Assembly: GCA_017465565.1 (NCBI GenBank)
Contig: JAFTWA010000051.1
Location: 1 to 53,740, forward strand
Direction: 5' to 3'
Length of the DNA: 53,740 nucleotides
From: Tyzzerella sp.
GTDB lineage: Bacteria > Bacillota > Clostridia > Lachnospirales > Lachnospiraceae
The notes under the pieces were generated by a model, which was not told the origin of the DNA, ran no database searches, and worked only from the letters and a program-made list of their open reading frames with translations. The position numbers were made by a program, and so were the translations under genes. This document shows, piece after piece, positions 8,646-18,966 of this stretch (the stretch's first letter is position 1; the number at the start of each line of letters is the position of its first letter).

Positions 8646-10187
8646 TTATTTCAATTTAGGGTCAAGTGCATCACGAAGACCATCACCGAAGAAGTTGAAT
8701 GCTAATACGATGAGGATAATAGCAAGACCCGGGAAGATTGCTATGTAAGGATTGGTTTCAAGGAATGTAGAACCAGCCTTAAGTACGTTACCCCATTCAG
8801 GAACATGTGGCTCAACACCAAGACCTAAGTAAGATAATGATGATGTTGAAAGTACGGCAGAACCGATACCCATTGTAGCCTGTACAATAACTGGAGCTAA
8901 TGAGTTCGGAATAATATGTCTGAAAATAATCGTTCCGTTCTTAGCACCACATGCTTTTGCAGCTTCAACGAATTCTTGGTTTGATACGCCGAGAACCTGT
9001 GCACGCACGATTCTCGCATATCCAGGAATACTCGAAACGGAAAGCGCTAATACCAGGTTGATTGTACTTACACCAAATGCAGCAATGATAGCAATTGCTA
9101 AAAGGATAGATGGTACAGCGTTAAATACGTCAAGTACACGCATAATACCGTTATCAATCTTACCACCAAAATATCCTGCCATCGCACCAAGAAGTCCACC
9201 TGCGATAATCGGTGCAATTGTTGAAATTAAACCGATGATAAGTGAAATACGGGCACCAAATACAAGTCTTGTAAATACACAGCGGCCATATTCGTCACAG
9301 CCAAATGGATATTTGAGGCTTGGCTCTGCAAGTCTTGCAGCAAAGTTGTTTGAAATCGCAATATCGTAATCAAATGTAAGATTTGAACCGATAGAAAGCG
9401 AAATAAAGAATACTACAAGCAGCACACCAATAACAGCTGTATAGTTTCTGAACAGACGAACAATAATATCTATCCATTCTACACTCACTTCTTCATTCTT
9501 ATTGCGGTACTTACCAATTGTAATAAGACCTAATACAAATAAGAACACATTACCTAATGCGATACCCAAAATAGAAATTACTGCAAAAGGAATAAATTTC
9601 TTATCTGGTTTTTTACCAAATGTATACTTGTTAACTGCAACCAGAATCACAAGGTTTAATAACGCATAAAGCACATAAAGGCCGATACCTAACCAGAATG
9701 TTTCTACCTGTGCTTCTTTGAAAAGATTGATGAAAGAAACAAAGATGATAAGTACAGTTACTAAGAAAGAATAAATCGTTAACTGATATTCTAAGTTCTT
9801 CTCTTTCTTAACAAGCATTGCACCTGCAATAAACATGAAAAGATTACCTGTAACAAGACAGATGATAAGAAGCACACCTAACTTTCTAGTTGCATCAGAA
9901 ATCTGTCCTTCGTTACCAGTTACTTCCTTCTCAATTTTCTTCATTACAAACATTTGTAATAAAGCTTCCACAGCAAATACTGCCGTAAGTATAATCATTA
10001 TCACAGAAGGAGCATTGCCCTGCGCTATCGGCATTACTACTTGCCATAATAATAAGAAAATTGCTAATACAGATGTAAGCTGATATGCAAATCTTGATGT
10101 TGTAAATTCAAGAGAGCCGCCTAATTTTCTGTTTTTTACTTTTTTCTGATAAAAATCGATATTTTTTTGATTTTCTACTTTAGCCAT
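8646..10187 (-). CDS. Oligopeptide/dipeptide ABC transporter permease, C type, with N-terminal membrane extension
   Basis: A 513-residue membrane protein. The last 280 residues or so are a normal OppC/DppC permease: an N-terminal helix, a GCDEYGR segment in place of the usual GTDELGR, and the EAA loop EAAKACGAKNGTIIFRHIIPN that docks to the ATPase. The first 235 residues are extra, with about six hydrophobic segments separated by charged loops such as MKKIEKEVTG and NKYTFGKKPDKK. Typical family length is near 300. The ATG at 10187 is preferred over a GTG at 10196 because GGAG and AGAGG lie at proper spacing upstream. The extension resembles no domain I recognise. Confidence 0.9.
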   Translation of the reverse strand: MAKVENQKNIDFYQKKVKNRKLGGSLEFTTSRFAYQLTSVLAIFLLLWQVVMPIAQGNAPSVIMIILTAVFAVEALLQMFVMKKIEKEVTGNEGQISDATRKLGVLLIICLVTGNLFMFIAGAMLVKKEKNLEYQLTIYSFLVTVLIIFVSFINLFKEAQVETFWLGIGLYVLYALLNLVILVAVNKYTFGKKPDKKFIPFAVISILGIALGNVFLFVLGLITIGKYRNKNEEVSVEWIDIIVRLFRNYTAVIGVLLVVFFISLSIGSNLTFDYDIAISNNFAARLAEPSLKYPFGCDEYGRCVFTRLVFGARISLIIGLISTIAPIIAGGLLGAMAGYFGGKIDNGIMRVLDVFNAVPSILLAIAIIAAFGVSTINLVLALSVSSIPGYARIVRAQVLGVSNQEFVEAAKACGAKNGTIIFRHIIPNSLAPVIVQATMGIGSAVLSTSSLSYLGLGVEPHVPEWGNVLKAGSTFLETNPYIAIFPGLAIILIVLAFNFFGDGLRDALDPKLK

Positions 10188-10206
10188 TTTAAGCACCTCT
10201 CCTTTC

Positions 10207-11619
10207 CTAATAATTCTTCATCTTAGACTTGATACGTGGGTCGATTACTGCGTACAGAATATCGATTACCAAGTTTGCAAGCGAAACTACGAATGAAAGG
10301 TAAACTACACCACCAAGAACTACTGGGATATCAGGAATAAATTGTTTATCAACAATGTAAGAACCGATACCGTTGATGTTGAATACTTTTTCTGTAACAG
10401 ATGCACCACCCAGTAATCCACCGAATGACATACCAACTGTTGTGATAATTGGAATCATCGCATTTCCTAAAATATGCTTTAAAACTACTTTATTTTCTGC
10501 CAAACCTTTTGCACGTGCTGTAAGAACATAGTCAGATGTCTTAACTTCCATCATAGAGGAACGAGTCATACGCGCAATGGAAGCGGACATACCAGTACCT
10601 ACAACGAAGGCCGGCATGATTAAGGTCATCCAGTTATTCGGGTCGAAACTCGTAGGAAGCAATCCAAGATTAATCGCAAATAACAGAATCATCATAAGCC
10701 CCAACCAGAAGTTAGGAATTGATAATCCTAATAATGCAAAGAACATCGCTATGTAGTCAAATGATGTATAAGGTTTGATTGCTGAAATGATACCAGCTGG
10801 AATTGCAATCACCAAAGCAACTACCATTGACCAGAATGTTACCTGAAGTGTGATTGGGAATCTTGAACCAATCGCTTCCATAACAGGTGCATTATCCTGA
10901 TATGCGTTCCCCAAATCAAATGTAATTAAGTTTTTAAATGTTCTAAATAATTGTACAAGGTATGGTTGGTCTAAACCATGCATGCTCTTCCATGAATCAA
11001 TCATATCCTGAGTAGCTGTTGGACCGAGGATATTTTTAGACGCATCCATAGGTGCTATGTATAAAATTGTAAATACAAGCCATACTACACCGAAAAGAAC
11101 GAAAATCATCATGAAGATACGTTCTGTTGCATATTTGGCAATTGGTCTTGTGAATAAGAACATGATGATATACATTGGTAAAGAAATTACAATTGAAATA
11201 ATTCTGAACAACATATTATCCATGAGGTCTGAATAACATGAAGCCATTGTAATTTCTTTGATATTCTGCATTTCAGCAATTTCTTTTGCCTTGTCGTGCA
11301 GAATTGTCTCAAAATTCTTATTAGCAATCGCTTTTGCTTCTTTTTCTACATCACTGTCTGATGCAGTCTTTCTGAAGTATTCATTTTTCTTCTTAACCTG
11401 AATGATAGCATCTGCTAAAAGTTTTTCTTTCAGGTTCTGCGCATCCAGCTCTTCTCTTACTTTCGTCTTCACTCCTGCGAATGCATCTTTACCTTTTCTA
11501 CACTTATAGGTAATAAATGTAATCAGCACTGTGAAGAAACCAAGTACCCAAAGCCAGATACGATACGTTGAATTGCGGTACATTCTTGTGAATGTATCTT
11601 TAAACGTTTTAATGTTCAT
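10207..11619 (-). CDS. Oligopeptide/dipeptide ABC transporter permease, B type, with N-terminal extension
   Basis: A 470-residue membrane protein. From about residue 150 it is a standard OppB/DppB permease (RPIAKYATERIFMM, then MHGLDQPYLVQ, IPNFWLGL, and the EAA-like loop TARAKGLAENKVVLKHILGNAM). The first 150 residues are not typical: one hydrophobic segment (WLWVLGFFTVLITF), a long charged helical stretch rich in Lys, Glu and Ala that could form a coiled coil, and a second hydrophobic segment. The ATG at 11619 has GGGAG at 7-nt spacing; the upstream frame to 11709 crosses the hairpin region and is unlikely. It is the first gene of the transporter operon. A clear promoter was not found in the AT-rich upstream DNA. 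Confidence 0.9.
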   Translation of the reverse strand: MNIKTFKDTFTRMYRNSTYRIWLWVLGFFTVLITFITYKCRKGKDAFAGVKTKVREELDAQNLKEKLLADAIIQVKKKNEYFRKTASDSDVEKEAKAIANKNFETILHDKAKEIAEMQNIKEITMASCYSDLMDNMLFRIISIVISLPMYIIMFLFTRPIAKYATERIFMMIFVLFGVVWLVFTILYIAPMDASKNILGPTATQDMIDSWKSMHGLDQPYLVQLFRTFKNLITFDLGNAYQDNAPVMEAIGSRFPITLQVTFWSMVVALVIAIPAGIISAIKPYTSFDYIAMFFALLGLSIPNFWLGLMMILLFAINLGLLPTSFDPNNWMTLIMPAFVVGTGMSASIARMTRSSMMEVKTSDYVLTARAKGLAENKVVLKHILGNAMIPIITTVGMSFGGLLGGASVTEKVFNINGIGSYIVDKQFIPDIPVVLGGVVYLSFVVSLANLVIDILYAVIDPRIKSKMKNY

Positions 11620-11681
11620 CGCTTCACTCCCTAATTCTTTTTTGTACAGACATACTAGCAATATTTTACAGTTCATTTTCG

Positions 11682-11723
11682 CAAAATAATAACGCTCAAA
11701 CAATTTCAAGCGTTATTATTTTG
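11682..11723 (-). terminator. Hairpin between leuS and the transporter operon, probable leuS terminator
   Basis: Two perfect 15-bp arms (11682-11696 and 11709-11723) around a 12-nt loop, with a U-rich 3-prime arm on the minus strand but no clean U run after it. It could terminate leuS transcription or act in the leader of the transporter operon. The rest of 11724-11839 is AT-rich, with a weaker 10-bp inverted repeat at 11794-11831. Confidence 0.5.
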
Positions 11724-11839
11724 TAATTTCTGTTTTTATGCACACCTTGTCTGTAATTTTATTACATTATTGTACAACAAATTACGACAATTTACAATAT
11801 TTTTATATTATCTTTACCGATAAAATATTGTTAACACTA

Positions 11840-14263
11840 TTATTTTTGTACAATATTAATAATTCTTCCAGGAACGTAGATTTCTTTTACGATTGTTCCA
11901 GTTAATTTATCTGCTACTGCCGCTTTACCCGCTGCAATTGCATCTTCCTTTGACACATCTGCCGGCACTGTAACAACAGCTCTTGTCTTACCATTGATTT
12001 GAACAGCCACTTCAATTTCATCGTCTTTCATAGCTGCTTCATCGTAGGTTGGCCATCCGGCATTGAATACGGTTCCTTCATGTCCCAATTGTTCCCAAAG
12101 CTCTTCAGCCATATGTGGAGCAAATGGGGCCAATAATACTGCAAGTGTGCTGAGGGTTTCTGCGTCAACACCGCCAGCTTTTTTTGAAATTTCAATCAAC
12201 TTGTTATTGTATTCCATGAAACCTGAAATTACAGTATTTAAACTGAAGTTCTCTAAACGAGTGGTAATATCGTATACCATCTTGTTTCGAACCTTAATCA
12301 TTTCTTTTGTAGCTTCCACGTTCTTGTCTTTGCTGTCCTGTACAAGATTCCATACACGGCTGAGGAAACGATATACGCCGTCGATACCACGGTCATCCCA
12401 TTCAGCATCTAACTCTGGTGGACCAACGAACAACTCGTACATTCTGAGCGAGTCACATCCATAATCTCTTACTAAATCATCCGGAGATACTACGTTTCCT
12501 TTTGATTTACTCATCTTGATACCGTTTTTACCAGTAATCATACCCTGGTTGAATAACTTTGTGAATGGTTCATCAAAATCAACTACTCCGATATCATATA
12601 AGAATTTTGTGTAGAAACGAGAATATAATAAGTGAAGAACAGCATGTTCTACACCACCTATATACATATCTACTGGAAGCATTTCATGTGCTTTTTCTTT
12701 TGAAACTAACGCTTCTGAATTATGGTTATCTACATAACGTAAGAAATACCATGAAGAGCCTGCCCATTGCGGCATTGTATTTGTCTCACGTTTTGCCGGC
12801 TTGCCACAAACTGGACATGTTGTATTTACCCAGCTTTCGATACCTGCAAGTGGAGATTCTCCTGTTCCTGTTGGCTCGTAAGAATCAACCTCTGGTAATG
12901 TAAGTGGAAGCTGTTCTTCCGGAACTGGTACTGCACCACATTCTGGACAATGAACAATTGGAATAGGTTCGCCCCAGTAACGTTGACGAGAGAACACCCA
13001 GTCACGTAATTTAAAGTTAACAGTTGCCTTTCCAATACCGCGCTTTTCAATGATATGCGGAGCTTCTTTCTTAAGAACTGCCGATTCCATACCATTCCAT
13101 TCGCCAGAGTTAATCATGGTTCCAGATGCTTCTGTGTAAGCTTCTGTCATGTTTTCGATTTCCATGCCATCTTTTGCGATAACCTGGATAATTGGAATAT
13201 TGAATTTTGTAGCAAATTCAAAGTCACGGTCATCATGGGCTGGCACGCACATGATTGCGCCGGTACCGTAATCTGCCAAAACATAGTCTGCTAACCAGAT
13301 TGGTGTTTTTTCCCCATTTAATGGGTTGATTGCGTAGGAACCTGTGAACACACCTGTCTTTTCTTTATCCTGCATTCTGTCTACGTTTGATTTCATAGAA
13401 GAATCATAGATGTATTGTTCTACTGCTTCTCTGGTTTCATCAGTAGCAAGGCTTGCTGCCAACGCATGCTCTGGAGCAAGTACCATGAATGTTGCACCAT
13501 ATAATGTATCTGGTCTGGTGGTGTAAACGGTGATCTTTTCGTCTCTTCCCTCTACCTGGAAATCAACCTCTGCACCGTAAGATTTGCCAATCCATTCCGA
13601 TTGCATCTTCTTAACTTTTTCCGGCCAGTCCAATTTATCAAGGTCATTCAATAAACGATCTGCATATTTTGTAATACGAAGCATCCATTGACGAAGATTT
13701 TTCTTTGTTACTTCTGTACCACAGCGTTCACATTTGCCATTTACAACTTCTTCATTTGCAAGACCTGTCTTACATGATGGACACCAGTTAATTGGGAATT
13801 CCTTTTCGTAAGCAAGTCCTTCTTTGAACATTTTCACAAAAATCCACTGTGTCCATTTGTAGAATTCTGGATCTGTTGTGTTCACTTCCATATCCCAGTC
13901 GTAAAGAGCTGCGATTTCATTGATTTGTTTTTTGATGTTTTTTACATTTTCAGCCGTAGAAATTGCCGGATGAACCCCCATCTTAATTGCATAATTTTCT
14001 GCTGGAAGCCCAAATGCATCCCATCCCATCGGATGAACAATATAATACTTTTGCAATAATTTGTAACGGCTCCATACGTCAGAGATTACATACCCTCTCC
14101 AGTGACCTACATGAAGACCATTACCTGATGGATATGGAAACATATCCAGACAATAATATTTTTGTCTTTTCCCATTCTCATCTTCTTGGACATTTACCGG
14201 ATTTGCTGCCCAGTTCTCACGCCACTTCTTTTCAATTGCCTTATGATTGTAAGGTATTGCCAT
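11840..14263 (-). CDS. leuS: Leucyl-tRNA synthetase
   Basis: An 807-residue class Ia synthetase that charges tRNA-Leu in the cytoplasm. It has the HIGH-type motif HVGH in YPSGNGLHVGHW near residue 45, the CP1 editing domain with the threonine-rich TTRPDTLYGATF segment, zinc-type cysteine pairs (CPSCKTGLANEEVVNGKC), the KMSKS motif in GIKMSKSKGN, and a C-terminal anticodon-binding and stem-contact region. Length fits the bacterial enzyme. The ATG at 14263 follows an AAGGA about 11 nt upstream; the ATG at 14275 touches that site and is unlikely. Its leader contains a terminator-like hairpin but not a T-box. Confidence 0.97.
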   Translation of the reverse strand: MAIPYNHKAIEKKWRENWAANPVNVQEDENGKRQKYYCLDMFPYPSGNGLHVGHWRGYVISDVWSRYKLLQKYYIVHPMGWDAFGLPAENYAIKMGVHPAISTAENVKNIKKQINEIAALYDWDMEVNTTDPEFYKWTQWIFVKMFKEGLAYEKEFPINWCPSCKTGLANEEVVNGKCERCGTEVTKKNLRQWMLRITKYADRLLNDLDKLDWPEKVKKMQSEWIGKSYGAEVDFQVEGRDEKITVYTTRPDTLYGATFMVLAPEHALAASLATDETREAVEQYIYDSSMKSNVDRMQDKEKTGVFTGSYAINPLNGEKTPIWLADYVLADYGTGAIMCVPAHDDRDFEFATKFNIPIIQVIAKDGMEIENMTEAYTEASGTMINSGEWNGMESAVLKKEAPHIIEKRGIGKATVNFKLRDWVFSRQRYWGEPIPIVHCPECGAVPVPEEQLPLTLPEVDSYEPTGTGESPLAGIESWVNTTCPVCGKPAKRETNTMPQWAGSSWYFLRYVDNHNSEALVSKEKAHEMLPVDMYIGGVEHAVLHLLYSRFYTKFLYDIGVVDFDEPFTKLFNQGMITGKNGIKMSKSKGNVVSPDDLVRDYGCDSLRMYELFVGPPELDAEWDDRGIDGVYRFLSRVWNLVQDSKDKNVEATKEMIKVRNKMVYDITTRLENFSLNTVISGFMEYNNKLIEISKKAGGVDAETLSTLAVLLAPFAPHMAEELWEQLGHEGTVFNAGWPTYDEAAMKDDEIEVAVQINGKTRAVVTVPADVSKEDAIAAGKAAVADKLTGTIVKEIYVPGRIINIVQK

Positions 14264-14297
14264 GATTAATATCATCCTTTCATTTAATTTATTGAAT

Positions 14298-14335
14298 AAA
14301 AAAAGCCCTTTCGTCTACTAAGCGACGAAAAGGCT
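14298..14335 (-). terminator. Terminator-like hairpin in the leuS leader, possible attenuator
   Basis: A 12-bp stem with one U-G wobble (arms 14304-14315 and 14324-14335, 8-nt loop) is followed by seven U residues at 14298-14304. It follows the carD-like gene by about 20 nt, but it also lies downstream of the only good leuS promoter, so leuS transcription must pass it. Confidence 0.85.
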
Positions 14336-14353
14336 GGCTAAACGAATCTTTTG

Positions 14354-14872
14354 TTATTGTATCACATCTTGGGAATTTGTCAATCTCGTAAATATAAAAG
14401 GCAGCAATTCGTCTCTTTGAATATTCAAAACGTATTGAAATTCGTCATAAAGAATTCTCTCTGCCTCTTTAAAGAACCGCTCGTCTGAAAGATACAAATG
14501 CTTTCCTTCTGCTTCCCTCTCCTGCTTATGAATATAGAGTGCTTTGATCATCTTAATCAGTTCCACATGGTCACCACTTGCGATAATCCTCTTATAACAT
14601 TCCTTCCTCTCGTTCTCATTCGGAATCCAATTTGCTTCTTCCCCAGGCATAGATTCGATTAATTGATGAATTTCCTCTTCTGAAAGAATTCTGCGCATCT
14701 TGCCTCCTGTTTTTGCATTATTCACTGGTGCAAATAAAGTAGCCGCCTTATCATTCATAGGCTTTAGTACATAGTATTCTTTCTTGCTTCCCATAAAATC
14801 TTTTTCCGTAATTTCGACAATCTTACAGATACCTTGTGTTCCATACATAATTGTGTCATTTACCTTAAACAT
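14354..14872 (-). CDS. CarD/CdnL-family transcription regulator
   Basis: A 172-residue protein with the N-terminal CarD_CdnL_TRCF RNA-polymerase-interacting domain (MFKVNDTIMYGTQGICKIVEI, then YYVLKPMNDKAATLFAPVNNA) and a helical C-terminal domain. Proteins of this family bind the RNA polymerase beta subunit and stabilise open promoter complexes, often at rRNA or stress promoters; the role here is inferred from the family. GGTGG lies just ahead of the ATG. It has its own promoter and stands as a single gene before leuS. Shorter regulatory paralogues exist in many clostridia, so its regulon is uncertain. Confidence 0.85.
   Translation of the reverse strand: MFKVNDTIMYGTQGICKIVEITEKDFMGSKKEYYVLKPMNDKAATLFAPVNNAKTGGKMRRILSEEEIHQLIESMPGEEANWIPNENERKECYKRIIASGDHVELIKMIKALYIHKQEREAEGKHLYLSDERFFKEAERILYDEFQYVLNIQRDELLPFIFTRLTNSQDVIQ
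14356..14383 (-). promoter_or_regulatory. Strong sigma-A promoter ahead of leuS
   Basis: TTGACA (14378-14383), 16-nt spacer, TACAAT (14356-14361) on the minus strand. The -10 abuts the stop codon of the carD-like gene. Predicted start near 14349 gives a leader of about 85 nt containing the hairpin at 14298-14335. Confidence 0.8.
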
Positions 14873-14949
14873 TTTTCCACCGTCTTTCTAAAACTACCAA
14901 CGAAACTGGACTTACGTTTTTCCCTAAAAACAACACGTTTCACACATAA

Positions 14950-14979
14950 ATTATATCACAAACCTGCTACGAAATGTAA
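14950..14979 (-). promoter_or_regulatory. Probable promoter of the carD-like gene
   Basis: TATAAT (14950-14955) with TTACAT (14974-14979) at 18-nt spacing on the minus strand, about 80 nt upstream of the ATG. Confidence 0.55.
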
Positions 14980-14991
14980 GCAGAAATTTCC

Positions 14992-15579
14992 CTATTCCGG
15001 CTTAATAAACCCTTTTTCTATATTCTCATCTATCACTTTTTTCATATATTCCCAGATTGGTTTCGATGTTTCTTCAATCTTTTCATTACGCTTATAAATC
15101 TGGGCTTTTCTCACCTCATGCTCTTTCCAGCTAATACCACCCGATGCTATATTTAGTAAAAGCGGCTGAAAATTATCCAAAAGATGTGCGAACTTCGCAT
15201 CTGCCGTTTCATATTCCTCAAATTCTTCCCACAAAGCTCTAAAATTGGCTCCCTGGTCTTCTGGAAGCATTCCAAAAATGCGCTCCGCAGCCGCCAATTC
15301 TCTTTCACGCTTCGTAGCGATTCCGTCCAAATCGTACGCATAAGTGTCTCCCGCATCAATTTCCACCAAATCGTGAATCAAAACCATAGTCATCACCTTC
15401 GCTACATCCACGGGTTCCCCGACATATTCCTGCAAAAGCACTGCCATAAGTGCAATATGCCAAGAATGTTCAGCATCATTTTCTCTCCTTTTTCCATCCG
15501 CAAGATAGCTTTGTCTGAAAACATTCTTTACTTTATCAATTTCTACAATAAAGGCAATCTGCTCTTCCAATCTTGTCAT
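14992..15579 (-). CDS. HD-domain hydrolase (YfbR-like 5-prime-nucleotidase type)
   Basis: A 195-residue HD-superfamily metal-dependent phosphohydrolase. Metal ligands are seen in RENDAEHSWHIALM and in the HD pair LIHDLVEIDAGD, with a later Asp in AHLLDNFQPLL. Close relatives hydrolyse deoxynucleoside monophosphates, but the substrate of this branch is not proven. Binding site GGAGG precedes the ATG. It lies 20 bp after the NiaR-like repressor stop, so both are probably cotranscribed. The pairing could reflect nucleotide or NAD metabolism, but this is inference. Confidence 0.85.
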   Translation of the reverse strand: MTRLEEQIAFIVEIDKVKNVFRQSYLADGKRRENDAEHSWHIALMAVLLQEYVGEPVDVAKVMTMVLIHDLVEIDAGDTYAYDLDGIATKRERELAAAERIFGMLPEDQGANFRALWEEFEEYETADAKFAHLLDNFQPLLLNIASGGISWKEHEVRKAQIYKRNEKIEETSKPIWEYMKKVIDENIEKGFIKPE

Positions 15580-15599
15580 AGGTTATTCCTCCAGATATT

Positions 15600-16106
15600 C
15601 TATTCTTTAAGTATTCCCATTTCCCCTAGTTTTTCTTCAATGAGATCCAAAATTTCTTCACTCTCCGCCTCAACGAGATGCGCATGCTCATTGGATGTAA
15701 TATTCTTTAGCGGACTTGACTTTCCGCTCCTCATATCCTCCATAAAGGTTTGTACATTTCTTCTAGAAGAAATATTAAGATCTGCTTCCATCTTCCCGTA
15801 CACTTCATGGTCAACCATAACATTCACTACTTTTCCGCCCATATCCACAATCATGCATAGCTCCGCTTCCAACTCTTCATCCGTGTGGCTCACGTAAAAC
15901 ACACGCCCTACTGCCATCGGTTCGTTCAAAATATATCCGCGGTTGGTCGATGTAATCTCATATCCGCCAGCCCGGATTAATGCGATATCCTGCACAATCA
16001 CCTGGCGGCTCACAGCATACACCTCTGCCAATTTTGTCCCCGAAACCGGTGCAGAACTTTTTCTTATATAATCGATAATCGCCTTTCTTCTTTCATTTCC
16101 ATTCAT
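15600..16106 (-). CDS. niaR: NiaR-like (3H domain) transcriptional repressor of NAD/nicotinate metabolism
   Basis: A 168-residue protein with an N-terminal helix-turn-helix (RRKAIIDYIRKSSAPVSGTKLAEVYAVSRQVIVQDIALIRAGG) and a C-terminal 3H domain. The three conserved histidine blocks are visible as VSHTDEE, VDHEVYG and NEHAHLV. In Bacillus and Thermotoga this family senses nicotinic acid with a divalent metal and represses nad and niacin transporter genes. GTG at 16136 would give a longer protein but has no binding site; ATG at 16106 follows GAGGTG at 6-nt spacing. No NAD gene is adjacent, so targets must lie elsewhere. Confidence 0.88.
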   Translation of the reverse strand: MNGNERRKAIIDYIRKSSAPVSGTKLAEVYAVSRQVIVQDIALIRAGGYEITSTNRGYILNEPMAVGRVFYVSHTDEELEAELCMIVDMGGKVVNVMVDHEVYGKMEADLNISSRRNVQTFMEDMRSGKSSPLKNITSNEHAHLVEAESEEILDLIEEKLGEMGILKE

Positions 16107-16195
16107 ACTTTTCACCTCATCTTTTACCTCTGTCACTCATTTTAACATATTTCCAGTAAAAAATCAGTTTTCTTTGAAATTTTTTTGATATTTGG

Positions 16196-16224
16196 TTGCC
16201 CTAATTCAAAATCTGATGTATAAT
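16196..16224 (+). promoter_or_regulatory. Promoter of the orphan P-loop gene
   Basis: TTGCCC (16196-16201), 17-nt spacer, TATAAT (16219-16224) on the plus strand. Confidence 0.65.
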
Positions 16225-16277
16225 GAGTCCATATAAAAAGACCGCAAGGAAAATACAGAAACAAAGGAGTGATTCCC

Positions 16278-16700
16278 ATGGTAAATTTATTAACAGGGCA
16301 AAAAGGTAGCGGCAAAACTCAACAAATGATTGAAGCTGCAAATATAAAAGCAAAGGAATGTGACGGAAACGTAGTATTCATTAAAAATAGCCACAATGAT
16401 ACATACAGTTTATCTTTCGATATCAGAGCAATTTGCATGGCTGATTATCCATCAATCCGTAACATTGACGAATATACAGGTTTCCTCTATGGTATGATTA
16501 GCGGAAATAGCGACATCCAGGTAATCTTTATTGATGGTATTTTAAAACAATCAAGTGTATCTCTTGAAAACATCCCAAGATTTGTTGATCGTCTTGACAA
16601 CATTTCAAAGAGACACAACGTGGAATTCTATGTAAGCCTCAGTGCTAGCAAAGAAGATTTGGCAGACGTTAACGCTGAAAAATGTAATTTCTTAAATTAA
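16278..16700 (+). CDS. Small P-loop protein of unknown function
   Basis: A 140-residue soluble protein that starts almost directly with a Walker A motif (GQKGSGKT, residues 7-14) and has a hydrophobic strand ending in Asp (IQVIFIDG) that fits Walker B. There is no Lys-rich or membrane segment, no helicase motif and no C-terminal domain, so it is a minimal nucleotide-binding fold. It somewhat resembles the ATPase half of thymidine kinase or ATP-binding adaptor proteins, but I do not recognise the family. ATG at 16278 is preferred over GTG 16269 because AGGAG lies 8 nt upstream. It is monocistronic, with its own promoter and terminator, and divergent from niaR. Confidence 0.75.
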   Translation: MVNLLTGQKGSGKTQQMIEAANIKAKECDGNVVFIKNSHNDTYSLSFDIRAICMADYPSIRNIDEYTGFLYGMISGNSDIQVIFIDGILKQSSVSLENIPRFVDRLDNISKRHNVEFYVSLSASKEDLADVNAEKCNFLN

Positions 16701-16710
16701 TAATCATATA

Positions 16711-16740
16711 AAAAGCTGTGGATTTTCGTCCACAGCTTTT
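16711..16740. terminator. Bidirectional terminator between the P-loop gene and glpK
   Basis: Two perfect 12-bp arms (16711-16722 and 16729-16740) around a 6-nt loop. A-rich left arm and T-rich right arm let it serve both convergent genes. Confidence 0.88.
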
Positions 16741-16750
16741 CTATTGGCAT

Positions 16751-18830
<2,080 letters not shown>

Positions 18831-18882
18831 AAATCCTCATTCCCTCATTCGTAAAATAAATATCATATTTCTTATATCATAC

Positions 18883-18917
18883 AAAAAAAACAGGCCCGCC
18901 GCAATGGCTGAGCCCGT
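18883..18917 (-). terminator. Terminator of the Na+ decarboxylase operon
   Basis: Minus-strand stem ACGGGC/GCCTGT (one G-U pair) with further inner pairing, followed by eight U residues at 18883-18890. It lies about 50 nt after the last operon gene. Confidence 0.85.
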
Positions 18918-18966
18918 TTTTTTGAGATTAATGTGTATCTAATATTAAAAAATATTAATACCAAGC

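Noticed and set aside
14263-14383. T-box riboswitch ahead of leuS
   Set aside because: The leader is too short and lacks the AGGGTGGNACCGCG T-box sequence.
15184-15897. 237-residue plus-strand open frame opposite the HD and NiaR-like genes
   Set aside because: It is antisense to two clearly conserved genes and shows low-complexity Ser/Phe-rich sequence.
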